Shown: positions 45,592 through 55,614, counted from the first letter of the stretch. The stretch is 64,000 nt of DNA from Paracoccaceae bacterium (GCA_013373325.1 JABXIA010000120.1:1-64000), one strand, 5' to 3'. Notes: a model not told the origin generated them from the sequence alone. Translations and numbers: made by a program.

Positions 45592-47579
45592 GCGCGCCCA
45601 TGGGAAAGGCGCGGATCGCGACCGGTGTCTTGTTGGTAACGCTGGTGACCGCCGCCATGGGCTATACCATCGCCTCGGCGGTGCTGACCTACCAGGATCT
45701 CGGCTTCGGGGCAGAGATCGACTTCGCCTATATCGCGCAGAACTATCTGGCGATCCTCGATCGCCGCCCCGAGGACGCCCAACTTATTCACCTGATCGTC
45801 GGCAGCTTCGCCGCCGCCGGCCTGATGCTGAGCCTCGCCCTCTCGGGGTCAGCTCTCACACGCTTTGGCCAGACCCATTGGCAGTCTGCGCGCGAGATGA
45901 AGGCCAATGGCTTCTTCGGGGCGCCCGGGACCGGGTTCATCCTCGGCAAGCTGGGGACGCCGGGCTCCCGCGCCAATTACATTTGCTCCAAGGTCTTCCC
46001 GCATGCGCTGATCGTGGCGCCCACGGGCCGCGGCAAGACCACGGGCTTCGTCATTCCGAACCTGCTGACCTGGCAAGGCTCTGCCGTGACGCTCGATGTG
46101 AAGGGCGAGTGCTTCGAGGCCACGGCCCGGCACCGCGCAGCCCAAGGCGACAAGGTCTATCGCTTTGCCCCCACCGATTGGGAGGGCAAGCGCACGCATC
46201 GCTACAACCCGCTCCTGCGCATCTTTGAGCTGAAAGATCCCGCGCGCCAGCAGATGGAACTGCAGCTCCTGGCGACGCTGTTCCTGCAAAGCGACAATGA
46301 CCGGGTGCAGGGCCTCCTCAAGGGCGGGATCGATCTCTTCGTGGCGGCAGGGCTCTTGGCCTTCCAGCGCAAGCGTCCGACCTTGGGCGAGATCTACCGC
46401 ATCGCCGCCTCGGGCGGAAACAAGCAGAAGGAGTATTTCGCGCGGGGCCATGAGGTGGACAACAGGGCCGCCAAACTGATCTTCACGCGGCTGGCCTCGA
46501 CCAACAACGATACGCTGACCTCTTATGTTTCGCTCCTGATGACCTCGGGGCTCGATCAATGGCAGAACCCGGCCATCGACGAGGCGACGGCGGTGTCGGA
46601 CTTTGATTTCCGAACGATCCGCAAGAAACCCTTTTCGGTCTACCTCGTGGTCCAGCCGCTGATGGTGAAACCATTGGCACCACTGATCCGGCTCTTCTTT
46701 TCCGATCTCCTCTCCGCCATGCAGGAAAAGGATCCCGGGCCAGACGAGCCGTGGCCAGTGATGATCATGCTCGACGAGTTCAACCGTCTCGGCAAGATGC
46801 CCATCGTGGTCGAGAGCATCGAGACCCTGCGGACCTATCGCGGCCACCTGGCCGTCGTGACACAAACCATCCCCGCCCTCGATGAAATCTATGGCGAAAA
46901 CACCCGCCGTGCGCTGCAGGGCAACGCGGGCGTGAAACTCTATCTCACGCCCTCGGATGAGAAGACCGTCGAGGAGCTGAGCAAGGCGGTTGGCAAGACC
47001 ACGAAGACCGTCATCACGCGATCCCAGTCCATCGGCAAAAACCCCTTCGAAGGCCGTAGCCAGTCCACCCGGACCGAAGAAAGCTCTCTCCTGCCCGAGG
47101 ATGAGGCGCGCCGCCTACCGCTCGATGAAATCGTCATGGTCATCGACGCGCAAATGCCGGTCCGGGCCAAACGGATCCAGTACTTCGACGATCGGCTGTT
47201 CAAGGCGATCCACGCAGCACAGACGGGCGAATTGCCGTTTCCGGAGCCGGGGGGCGGGGGGTCGCAGGGCAATTTGCCGTTGAGTATGCGCGCCATGCCG
47301 ATGACGCCGCCAGCTGACGGTTCAGGCGGATCCGAGGCCGACGTTGAGGCCGCGCGCCAGACTGCTGATGGCCAATCGTCAGAGCAAACCCATCTCGCCC
47401 CAAAGAAGACCGCGCCCGTCGTTCAAGCCGTCATCGCCGAGGAACAGCGCCAGATGGAGATGGATTTTGCGGTGCTGGTGCCTTCTGATGATCTGGCGAA
47501 CGAGGAGGGAGACGAGCAGTTAAGGACCGCTTTGGCTGGCTTGGGCGAACTGGAGTCAGCCATGAATGAGAGGCATTAA
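45588..47579 (+). CDS. virD4: VirD4/TraG type IV coupling protein
   Basis: VAPTGRGKTTGFVIPNLLTWQGSAVTLDVKGECFEATA..., VMIMLDEFNRLGKMPIV, VTQTIPALDEIYGENTRRALQGNAGVKLYLTPSDEKT. Confidence 0.94.
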   Translation: MSAPMGKARIATGVLLVTLVTAAMGYTIASAVLTYQDLGFGAEIDFAYIAQNYLAILDRRPEDAQLIHLIVGSFAAAGLMLSLALSGSALTRFGQTHWQSAREMKANGFFGAPGTGFILGKLGTPGSRANYICSKVFPHALIVAPTGRGKTTGFVIPNLLTWQGSAVTLDVKGECFEATARHRAAQGDKVYRFAPTDWEGKRTHRYNPLLRIFELKDPARQQMELQLLATLFLQSDNDRVQGLLKGGIDLFVAAGLLAFQRKRPTLGEIYRIAASGGNKQKEYFARGHEVDNRAAKLIFTRLASTNNDTLTSYVSLLMTSGLDQWQNPAIDEATAVSDFDFRTIRKKPFSVYLVVQPLMVKPLAPLIRLFFSDLLSAMQEKDPGPDEPWPVMIMLDEFNRLGKMPIVVESIETLRTYRGHLAVVTQTIPALDEIYGENTRRALQGNAGVKLYLTPSDEKTVEELSKAVGKTTKTVITRSQSIGKNPFEGRSQSTRTEESSLLPEDEARRLPLDEIVMVIDAQMPVRAKRIQYFDDRLFKAIHAAQTGELPFPEPGGGGSQGNLPLSMRAMPMTPPADGSGGSEADVEAARQTADGQSSEQTHLAPKKTAPVVQAVIAEEQRQMEMDFAVLVPSDDLANEEGDEQLRTALAGLGELESAMNERH

Positions 47580-47690
47580 GAAGTTCTGGTACCTTTCAGA
47601 TTCGAGGATTTCTGGAGGTAGCGCGGAGACTTTGACATCGTTGAGGACGAGATTGGCAGCACGTTAAACTTGCCACATTGGGAAAAAAGT

Positions 47691-49475
47691 TCACTCTACC
47701 TTCAATCGATTTTGAAGTTCTGTCACAAAAGGCGACGGGCGTAAGTTAGAATGCATGATATGTACTTCTGATTTTGCCCGCGTAAATCCCACGTAGAAGA
47801 GACGCCGAGCTTCCGACTTCTGTGACGCAGTGGAGTTGTTTCTTGGAATGCTCCCCTGATCCATGCCAAACATGATGACGATCGGAAACTCTCGACCTTT
47901 GGCACTGTGAAGTGTCGAAAGATGTAGGCTTTCGTTCCCCTCGCTTTGGCCGGCGAACTGGGCGACAGTCATATCTGCACAATCCTTGCCTGCTTGGGTG
48001 CGCACGATGAACGTGTCCAGAGTTTCTCCCTCGTCTTTCATCGTGCGGCACTTGACCATCAGGTCTGTGATGATTGCCGCGCGAACATCTGACAACCATT
48101 GTCTCAGTGCCAAGGTGCCATCGCGCCGCGACCAAAGGCAGTCCATTAGCGCTCGCTGGAAGGCGAGGCGCGACTCTGATGTGTTGATCTCTTCAGCGAA
48201 CAGGCGTGCGCCCTCATTGACCAGCTGGTTGAAACGCGGTGTTCCTGTTTGCCATCCGCCCGAACACCATTTCGCGCAGCTTTCCAGCCAGCGCATCAGG
48301 CGGCTCGCACGAGGATAGATTGCGTTCGTGTCAGTTCTGATAACTGACAAGCCGATCTGCTGGGCTACTTCAGCAACCTTGTCACCCAGCCAAGCAGCGG
48401 GGTAGAGGAAAGCGATGTCTCCGGGTTCCAAATCCGGATGTCGTTTCGCGATGTCAACGATGACTGTCCTGAATGCCTCTGCAGCCTGGTGTTCGTAGCT
48501 GCCTTGCTGAGGGTGAAAGTAGACCGTGCCTTCCTCCGCACCTTCAGCCGCCTCGTAGTCTCGCGCTTCGCCAAGCGCAAAATTTGATGCCTCGACAATC
48601 TTCGATCCGGACCGGTAGTTCAGCCGCAACCGTACGCACTCGACATCTTTTCGAGCCGCCAGCTCGCGGAGAAGTTGAGGGTTCGCGCCGTTGAATTCAT
48701 AGATCGACTGGTCGGCATCTCCTACCGCGAACAGCCGCATGCCGGTGCTGAAGCAGAGGCCCATGACCATACGATGGAGCGCCCGTCCGAGGTCTTGGTA
48801 TTCATCGACGATGAGGACAGGGTACTTGGCGAGGATCGCACGTTGCAGCCATTCATGCTCGCGTAGGGCCCTTACAGCGAGAAGTGGCATATCGTCAAAG
48901 TCAATTCGCCCCATCGCTCTGAGCTCGGCTTCAAAGGCCTCCACCAATGTGGCCATCGAGGGATCGGTTTCACGCCATTCTGTGCTGTTTCTATTGAGAA
49001 TGGATCGGCGGTAAGTTCCCATTGTGAAATCAAGCAGTTGCGGATTTTCGCGCTCGCCGATCACCTTCTTGTACGCTGTCTCCAATGCCTGACGTCGTTC
49101 CGCGCGGGTTGCTATGCAAAATTCATCGGGAAGGCCCATATCGGCCGCTTTGGCATATGGAAGGACAATCTGCGTCAGGGAGAAGGAATGGACCGTACCG
49201 ACAAAAGCTCTTCGTCCGGGCTCTATGCCGAGCGCGGCGAGCCTAGTTTCCAGCTCCCGTGCGCATTCATTATTGTACGTGATGCACACGAGGCCTCGTG
49301 GTTCCTGAATGTCTTCGGACAATAGGCGTGCCAGCTTGACGGTTAGCGTTTTTGTCTTCCCGCTACCTGGCCCTGCAAGGACAACACAGTGTCCCTTGGA
49401 TTCGTAGGCTGCCCATTGTGCAGGGTTGGCCCGTAGAGCTTCGGCGGCTTTCAGATAAATGGACGCGTCAGACAC
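47691..49475 (-). CDS. gajB: UvrD/Rep-like helicase, GajB-like (Gabija)
   Basis: VVLAGPGSGKTKTLTVKLARLL, LIVDEYQDLGRALHRM, VGDADQSIYEFNGANPQ, LHLSTLHSAKGREFPIVIMFGM; 8-bp overlap with the OLD/TOPRIM gene. Confidence 0.82.
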   Translation of the reverse strand: MSDASIYLKAAEALRANPAQWAAYESKGHCVVLAGPGSGKTKTLTVKLARLLSEDIQEPRGLVCITYNNECARELETRLAALGIEPGRRAFVGTVHSFSLTQIVLPYAKAADMGLPDEFCIATRAERRQALETAYKKVIGERENPQLLDFTMGTYRRSILNRNSTEWRETDPSMATLVEAFEAELRAMGRIDFDDMPLLAVRALREHEWLQRAILAKYPVLIVDEYQDLGRALHRMVMGLCFSTGMRLFAVGDADQSIYEFNGANPQLLRELAARKDVECVRLRLNYRSGSKIVEASNFALGEARDYEAAEGAEEGTVYFHPQQGSYEHQAAEAFRTVIVDIAKRHPDLEPGDIAFLYPAAWLGDKVAEVAQQIGLSVIRTDTNAIYPRASRLMRWLESCAKWCSGGWQTGTPRFNQLVNEGARLFAEEINTSESRLAFQRALMDCLWSRRDGTLALRQWLSDVRAAIITDLMVKCRTMKDEGETLDTFIVRTQAGKDCADMTVAQFAGQSEGNESLHLSTLHSAKGREFPIVIMFGMDQGSIPRNNSTASQKSEARRLFYVGFTRAKSEVHIMHSNLRPSPFVTELQNRLKVE

Positions 49476-51273
49476 GTTTCACCACATACTGGATAGCATC
49501 TTCGAGGTAGCGCGGTGGCTTGCGTCCCTTGATCTTCGAGGCAAGACGTTGAGCGAAACGCCCCTTGCCGACCCCATCGATCAGATTGAGCAACTCGTCT
49601 TGGTCGATGCTGTCGTGATCGGCAAGCCAGCCATCAATCTGCGCCTGCCGCGCCTTGCTCCATTTTTCTTCATTGAGGGTTGCTAGAATGTCGTCAGCGA
49701 ACCCTCCTTCGTACAGATCGGTTTCAAGGGTCCGGATGTTGGTATAGATGCCAAAGTCCTCGAAGCGATCAGCGAGGTCGTCTTCATTCTTGTTTTCGGC
49801 AATATCTTTCAGTTCTTCGGCGAGCGCTGTTGAAATTTTTTTCGTTCTCACGCGCTCGATCGCCACAGCGAGTTTGATGCCCCGATTCACGGCTAATGGC
49901 TTGCTCTTCGGCATCGGGTCCCAATCTGTGATGACCGAGAAGGGGATGTCCAGCGCGGTCAGGAACTTTGCGTATGGCATAAAATTTGTCCCCGCGACCG
50001 AGCAAACGGTTATTCCGAGCATATCGAGCGAATAGCCAAGTGCCTCAGCGAAGAGTGGCACAAGAAACTTTTCGGCATCGCCTTCTACCAAGATGATGCC
50101 GCGCGCGAAAAGCATCTCGGCGCGCGTTACATCCAGATACCGCGCCAGATCTTCAGCCTCGCCTTCTGTCAATTTTATCGATGCAGTAGAGCAGCCGACC
50201 GTGCCCTCGTCAGCTTTCTCTTTGAGCAGAAGAATTGAACGTAGCGGAGCCACGCTGGCGATATGCGGGGAATGAGAAGTCAGTAGCACTGACATCTGTT
50301 TTTGCTGGTCAGGGTTGTCGACCGACTGGAAAAGGTGACGGTAGACTGATCGCTGCAGATGTGGATGAAGGTGGGCTTCAGGTTCTTCGATGGCCAATAG
50401 TGTGTGATCTCGATGGTTCTCGGAAATCAGTCTGCTCAGTTCCAGCGCTTTGAGGCTCAGGAACATTATGTTGGCCGAGCCAAGGCTTGCGTCGTTGATT
50501 GTCCGTCGGCCGTCATCGATCAACAGTCTTATGTTGCGATACAGGCGTGTGACATCGGTTGCACCAAAACCCAGACGCGGTGTCACATCCTGCTTTGGGC
50601 CACTCATGGCGGCAAAGAGTTGGCCGAGGTTTTTCTCAAGCTCACCGACGCTCTTGAACGCCGTCAGCTTTTCAGTTGCCTCTTCGATAGCTTCGCCGAT
50701 CTCATCAAGGTCTGCCTGGTTGATGCCGGCAAAAGCTTCTTCAATGAGCGGGCGCAGCGGCGACCGTCGCCAAGCTGCCAGATCACCTTCTGCGTCACGA
50801 AGAGCTGGTAACAGGTCCATTGTCAGGCGGCGGCGGAGGTCATGTCCGAACCGTTTCGTCTCGCTTTCACCGCCGAAGCAAATGAATTCCAAATCGTCGT
50901 CCGATGCCGGCGCATGGCCCAGTCCCGGTCGGGCGCGACATTCGTAGGTCAGGCGGACCGTATCCGGGTCATCGTCGAGGCGGAAGTCCGTGAGTAAGGC
51001 CAGGATATCGAGGTCGGTGTCAAATTCTTCGATTTCGACACTAATGACTATTTTGTCATCCACTTCAGGGCCACCAAGGCCGTCCCAGAAATCAACGAGG
51101 CCAAGTTGCCGCGCGCTGTCAGGTAGAGAGGGATCGAAAAGCAACCTGAGGGCGTGCATCAGGTTGCTTTTGCCAACCTTGTTTTCACCAACCACAACGA
51201 TATTCCCATCGAGGGCCACGTCCAGCTTCGAAAAGTTCCGGAAATTCTCAATCAATATTCGTGAAAGATGCAT
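49468..51273 (-). CDS. gajA: OLD-family ATPase with TOPRIM nuclease domain, GajA-like (Gabija)
   Basis: MHLSRILIENFRNFSKLDVALDGNIVVVGENKVGKSNLMHALRLL, LLAIEEPEAHLHPHLQ, TOPRIM GIILVEGDAEKFLVPLFAEALG...ITDWDP. Confidence 0.82.
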   Translation of the reverse strand: MHLSRILIENFRNFSKLDVALDGNIVVVGENKVGKSNLMHALRLLFDPSLPDSARQLGLVDFWDGLGGPEVDDKIVISVEIEEFDTDLDILALLTDFRLDDDPDTVRLTYECRARPGLGHAPASDDDLEFICFGGESETKRFGHDLRRRLTMDLLPALRDAEGDLAAWRRSPLRPLIEEAFAGINQADLDEIGEAIEEATEKLTAFKSVGELEKNLGQLFAAMSGPKQDVTPRLGFGATDVTRLYRNIRLLIDDGRRTINDASLGSANIMFLSLKALELSRLISENHRDHTLLAIEEPEAHLHPHLQRSVYRHLFQSVDNPDQQKQMSVLLTSHSPHIASVAPLRSILLLKEKADEGTVGCSTASIKLTEGEAEDLARYLDVTRAEMLFARGIILVEGDAEKFLVPLFAEALGYSLDMLGITVCSVAGTNFMPYAKFLTALDIPFSVITDWDPMPKSKPLAVNRGIKLAVAIERVRTKKISTALAEELKDIAENKNEDDLADRFEDFGIYTNIRTLETDLYEGGFADDILATLNEEKWSKARQAQIDGWLADHDSIDQDELLNLIDGVGKGRFAQRLASKIKGRKPPRYLEDAIQYVVKRV

Positions 51274-51380
51274 TTTTGCTCACTCAACATAAAAAAAGAC
51301 AGGACGCCTGCAGCGAGAGCCAGAAGCAGTTTGCAAATTTGGAGGACGATCCGCGACTAGGTAAACTCGAAGGAAAAACT

Positions 51381-52472
51381 CTAGAACAAGCTTTCCTGCT
51401 CCGAGTACTCAGCGACAGCATCTTCCTCGAACTCGATGCCAGACATGGCGCCCAAGTCCGTGACGATCCTCACCAGGTGGTGCGCGGTGTTCAGCTCCCG
51501 CCAGCCAGTCGCGTCGCCGCAGGTATCAGTCAGTCCCTTCGCGTTTCGCCAGATACGGTCGTCCGCGGGGGAGAAACTCCTGCCGCTGTACTCCTTGCTC
51601 TCGATGATCTGCTTGCAGACGTCGCGCATCGTCGGCGTGAAGGTTCCCGAGTCGCTGCCCCTTATCACCAAGGTGTGGGACTTGCCGGTGTAGCGCAGAT
51701 GCGGCCTTGGCCTTCCGCCGCCCTTCCCCTTAGGAAACATCATTCGCCCGCAATCCGCGCCAAAGTCACCGTAGGCCAGTCGGTCCGGTTGGACGCCTGT
51801 CTCCTTGAGTGCCGCCTGGAAGGTGGTCCACTCTGCCCTGGCGATTAACGTGCGTTCGTTGGCACCGACCGGCAGCTTGTCCGGGTACGCTGACGCTTGA
51901 TAGACGATCTTGCTCCACCGCGCCGCGCCGTCCAATTGATCGAAAATTTCGCCGATAGCAGGCGCGAAGTCGGCACCGAGGGGGGCTCCGGTGAAATCCA
52001 CGAAGAGGACGCAGTGTTCCGGCCGGAGGCCCGCCTTCTTCACCGCCTCGACCAAGGCAGCCGGATCAACCTCCTCGAAGTCCATGTAGATACCCGTCCT
52101 GACGTCGCCGTCCCGAATGAGCGCCTGGCGGGCCGGGTTGGTCAGATCGGCGATCGTCAGGACTGGAAGCAGGCGGAAGTTTACCGCCCTGGCGATGCGG
52201 AAGAGCGTAGCCACTCCTTCGTCGCCGAGGGCCGCCGCCGCCAGTTGCGGGTCGAGGAACGCACGCCGGTGGGGCCAGCTCTTTCCGAGGCGCTCCCCCA
52301 TTATGTGGGCGATTTCGTCCAGCGTGGGTACGCGCCCCTTTTCGGGGTCGGACTCAGTGGGAGGCGGCACCACGAAGCGCGGGCAAACGTACCCCTGATA
52401 ACGGGGGGCCAGCCTGCCGCAGGCCGCGAACTCGCCGGGCTTAGCCCTTAGGGCCGGGTAGTATGGGAGCAT
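51381..52472 (-). CDS. T4 Beta-protein-like family protein
   Basis: MLPYYPALRAKPGEFAACGRLAP...YVCPRFVVPPP; VLTIADLTNP...GIYMDFEEVDPAALVEAVKKAGLRPEHCVLFVDF; overlaps the IrrE-like gene. Confidence 0.7.
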   Translation of the reverse strand: MLPYYPALRAKPGEFAACGRLAPRYQGYVCPRFVVPPPTESDPEKGRVPTLDEIAHIMGERLGKSWPHRRAFLDPQLAAAALGDEGVATLFRIARAVNFRLLPVLTIADLTNPARQALIRDGDVRTGIYMDFEEVDPAALVEAVKKAGLRPEHCVLFVDFTGAPLGADFAPAIGEIFDQLDGAARWSKIVYQASAYPDKLPVGANERTLIARAEWTTFQAALKETGVQPDRLAYGDFGADCGRMMFPKGKGGGRPRPHLRYTGKSHTLVIRGSDSGTFTPTMRDVCKQIIESKEYSGRSFSPADDRIWRNAKGLTDTCGDATGWRELNTAHHLVRIVTDLGAMSGIEFEEDAVAEYSEQESLF

Positions 52473-53769
52473 CACTCTTTCCTTTCTGGGCTTCGCCCAC
52501 AAACAGTTTCTTCACGGTGTTCCTCCCGATCTTATTTGTGAACAGGGACCACTCGCCCCGCTCCTTGCGTATCCGCCCGAACACAATCGCCGGATGGATA
52601 CCTAGCTCGTTAGCGAAACGCTCGATGACCGCAGCCGACTTCGCAATTCGGGCGGTAGAGCGCCGCCAACGTTCTTCCGGGATGAGCAAGTTGGAAGCGA
52701 AGCGGTTGGCTTCCTCCTCCTGTTCATCGACCGATGTCTCTTGGTCCGTCTGATCGTAGAAGCCTACGGCCAGCCCAGTGGAGAAGTGAAGCGTAACATG
52801 GGCAAGTTCGTGCATCAGCGTGAACCAAAAGTTGTCCACCGTGTCGGTCCGCAAAGTCATTCCGATGACCGGCCTTCCGTCCACGATGAACGCAGCGCCG
52901 TCGATCTTTAGGCCGGGCACCTGCCGCTCCACGATCAACACAATACCTTGGCTGGCAAGCACTTCTACTGCCAGAAGTGGCCCATGGGGCTCTTTGCTCA
53001 GCCGGACCAGGTCGGGCATCCACTTGAGTTCAAGCGGCTCGTGAACGTCCTCGACCCCCGCGAATGCCTCGCGCGCCCTTGCTGTGACCCTGGCGCGCCA
53101 AGCGTGGAGCATGACGTCTTCGGTGTGATCCACAACGTTCAGGCCAGTTCTCAGAAGTCCAGGACTTCCAAAGTCGATCCGGTTCTCGGCGATGTAGCGA
53201 CGAAGTTCGGCCTCGGTGAAGTCCTCGGCGAACCAGCTGTTTTCGCGTCCATGCTTGAGGATTTTCTTGATTTCGGCTTTCGACACCCCGTCGATGACCT
53301 TGTCCAGCCCGCGGAGTTCCGGTTGGTCGGACATGTCTGCCCACGGACGCACACCGAGCAGCGCCGCCACGCGATGGTAATTCTTGAGGCTGATCTGCCC
53401 ATATCGCTCAGCTTCCCACCGCTGGACCTGTTGCTCCTTCACGCCGAGGCGCCATGCCAGGTCCTTCTGAGAGAAGCCGTTGGCGATCCTCGCCACAATA
53501 AGCATCAGCCCAAGGTCACGATTTACGAGTGCCTTTAGAGCGGTGGGGCGTTGGGTGTCCTTGGCCTCTTCGTATGCCTCAACCGCGTGGGTCAAGCGCT
53601 CGCGCTCGGCCTTCATCATGCGCGAGACTTGAGAAACCACCTCAGGCGGCAAGCCGGCAACAACCGGCTTCATTGCGTGCTCCGAGTTCAGTGCCTCGGT
53701 TAGACGAGATATACGGGCGCGTGTTTCCCGCGCCTCCTTCTCGTTAAGGGTGATTCCATTCATCGCCAT
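52441..53769 (-). CDS. XRE-HTH + ImmA/IrrE-type Zn metallopeptidase
   Basis: HTH IANGFSQKDLAWRLGVKEQQVQRWE; HELAHVTLHF plus DEQEEEANRFASNLLIP. Confidence 0.92.
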   Translation of the reverse strand: MAMNGITLNEKEARETRARISRLTEALNSEHAMKPVVAGLPPEVVSQVSRMMKAERERLTHAVEAYEEAKDTQRPTALKALVNRDLGLMLIVARIANGFSQKDLAWRLGVKEQQVQRWEAERYGQISLKNYHRVAALLGVRPWADMSDQPELRGLDKVIDGVSKAEIKKILKHGRENSWFAEDFTEAELRRYIAENRIDFGSPGLLRTGLNVVDHTEDVMLHAWRARVTARAREAFAGVEDVHEPLELKWMPDLVRLSKEPHGPLLAVEVLASQGIVLIVERQVPGLKIDGAAFIVDGRPVIGMTLRTDTVDNFWFTLMHELAHVTLHFSTGLAVGFYDQTDQETSVDEQEEEANRFASNLLIPEERWRRSTARIAKSAAVIERFANELGIHPAIVFGRIRKERGEWSLFTNKIGRNTVKKLFVGEAQKGKSDAPILPGPKG

Positions 53770-53780
53770 GCCTCTTTTTA

Positions 53781-53812
53781 CACAACTTTTCTGTTGTGCT
53801 CAAGTACACAAC
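53781..53812. promoter_or_regulatory. Candidate XRE operator upstream of the IrrE-like gene
   Basis: CACAAC-TTTTCT-GTTGTG followed by a further GTACACAAC. Confidence 0.55.
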
Positions 53813-53923
53813 CGATAAGTTGGGTTCAACGCCTTTTTTGAGCGCTGAATGCGAGTTACGATCGTCATTAAGCGACCTGCCCTGCAGCAATCCGTGGTGG
53901 CAATAAAGGCTGGTAATCGAAAC

Positions 53924-55000
53924 TCATCGTCGCCCCAGCCTTCCCAAGCGTGCCAGTTGCGCCAGCATTTGAGACCCGGCTCCCGATGACACTGAGCCAC
54001 TTGCTTGACCCGTCTGCCCCATCCCTTGCCTGACAGGCATCTGCTGCACCCCGAAGAACTGCCGCGCCCTGAGTGCTGCGTATTCTGCGCCGCTTGCGCC
54101 TCCGATTAGGTAGCGGTTGTAGGCCTGCTGGCTGCCCATGGCGGCGCGGGCAAAGCTATACCCGCCACCGAGGCCGCCGGAGAGCGCTGGCATCATGATG
54201 TTGCCGGAGATTGCGCGGACGATGAATGGCGTGGCGACAATGAAGCCCTTGGCCATGAGGACCATCATGAAGAAGGGGATGAGCGCGCCTATATTTGAGG
54301 CCCCTTCCGGGTCGCCAAGCTCTCCGATCAGAGCGGAAGAGACGCCAGTGATCGTTGCGAACACGCCTGCGACGACGATGGGGTAGAGCGCGAAGGAAAC
54401 CAACGCCGAAAGCCAGCGCGCGAAATAGTCCTTGGTCACTTCGAAGAGGGTGAGGAAAATCATCACCGGGGCGATCCCGATCAGAAGCGCGATCATCAGT
54501 CGGGAGGCCACGAGGATGAAGGCGGCCAGTCCGCCAAGGATCGAGAGCAGAAGCACACCGACGATGTCGAGCATGGCGCCAGCCATCCAGTTCAGCTCGG
54601 ACCCGGCAGCGTTCAGATAGTCGCCAAGCTCCGCGATCAGCCGGTCGAATTCTTCGGCGAAAGTTCCCGAGGGCCCCGGACTGCCGCCGCCGACCGAGGC
54701 CACCAGCGCGCCCGCGATACTGTCGATCCCATAGAGAATGGCAGACGAGAACGCGTTGAACTGCATCCAATTGGTCGCGAATATCCCGATGAGCCCGATC
54801 TTGACCGCGAGCCAGAAGGCTGTGTGCCCATCCATGGCCCGATATTGATAGATCATGTTGATGCCGACGAGGATCACCACCAGCGTTGTCCCCAAAACCA
54901 GGAGCGTGCCGACCGTTGCTGCAACCGCACCAAACTGTGTCTCAGCGGCGGTGTCGAGATAGGCTTGGGAGGTTTCAACGAAATAGGTGACAACGCTCAT
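53924..55000 (-). CDS. virB6: VirB6/TrbL-like inner membrane protein
   Basis: Multi-TM with Gly/Ala-rich C-terminus; MIALLIGIAPVMIFLTLFEVTKDYFARWLSALVSFALYPIVVAGVFA. Confidence 0.85.
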   Translation of the reverse strand: MSVVTYFVETSQAYLDTAAETQFGAVAATVGTLLVLGTTLVVILVGINMIYQYRAMDGHTAFWLAVKIGLIGIFATNWMQFNAFSSAILYGIDSIAGALVASVGGGSPGPSGTFAEEFDRLIAELGDYLNAAGSELNWMAGAMLDIVGVLLLSILGGLAAFILVASRLMIALLIGIAPVMIFLTLFEVTKDYFARWLSALVSFALYPIVVAGVFATITGVSSALIGELGDPEGASNIGALIPFFMMVLMAKGFIVATPFIVRAISGNIMMPALSGGLGGGYSFARAAMGSQQAYNRYLIGGASGAEYAALRARQFFGVQQMPVRQGMGQTGQASGSVSSGAGSQMLAQLARLGRLGRR

Positions 55001-55012
55001 CGCGGCCCCGCC

Positions 55013-55423
55013 TTACCAATTGCCTGCGGCGTCGCAGATTGCTTTCGCTGCAGGGCGGGCGGCGTTGGCGCGGCGGTTGTTGGCGTCCGAGGCTCGCAGC
55101 ATCTCCCATCGTTCGTCGCTCGCGTGGCGCTCACGAAACACCGCTTCGGCAGCGTCCCAGGACGGGAACCGGATTTCGCAGGCGCAGCTGACGGTCTCGA
55201 CAATCCGCTCGAGGTTCTGGGCGCGGTAGATGTCTTGAACCAACACGCGCTGATAGGCTTGGCGCAGGGGGATCTCCTGCATCCACACGGGTTCAGCGGG
55301 CCGGTCTGGACAGACGTTGAAACTGCGCTCGAGGGTCGGCACCAGGTTGCGCTCGGCAACGGCGAAGGTAGGCGTCAGGCTTAGGGCCAGCGCGGCCAAG
55401 GCGAGGTGCTGCGCCTGCCTCAT
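55013..55423 (-). CDS. Secreted hypothetical protein in the virB operon
   Basis: Signal peptide MRQAQHLALAALALSLTPTFAVA; 4-bp overlap with the upstream gene. Confidence 0.7.
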   Translation of the reverse strand: MRQAQHLALAALALSLTPTFAVAERNLVPTLERSFNVCPDRPAEPVWMQEIPLRQAYQRVLVQDIYRAQNLERIVETVSCACEIRFPSWDAAEAVFRERHASDERWEMLRASDANNRRANAARPAAKAICDAAGNW

Positions 55424-55614
55424 GCCGTGGCTCCGGCTGGTGTGGTCTCACGCTTCAGGAAAACGGTGTGCCCGATATTGGCGAATTCCGAAGTGCTGAT
55501 CGACACCACCTCCCACCCGTCTGCGCCCTTCTCGTTCAGGCTGGCCTGCATGTCGGAGAGGCTGGTCTTGCGGGTCATGGGAAAGGACAGGATATTGTAT
55601 TCAAACGTCTTCAT
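55420..55614 (-). CDS. DUF4177-like small protein
   Basis: MKTFEYNILSFPMTRKTSLSDMQASLNEKGADGWEVVSISTSEFANIGHTVFLKRE. Confidence 0.68.
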   Translation of the reverse strand: MKTFEYNILSFPMTRKTSLSDMQASLNEKGADGWEVVSISTSEFANIGHTVFLKRETTPAGATA

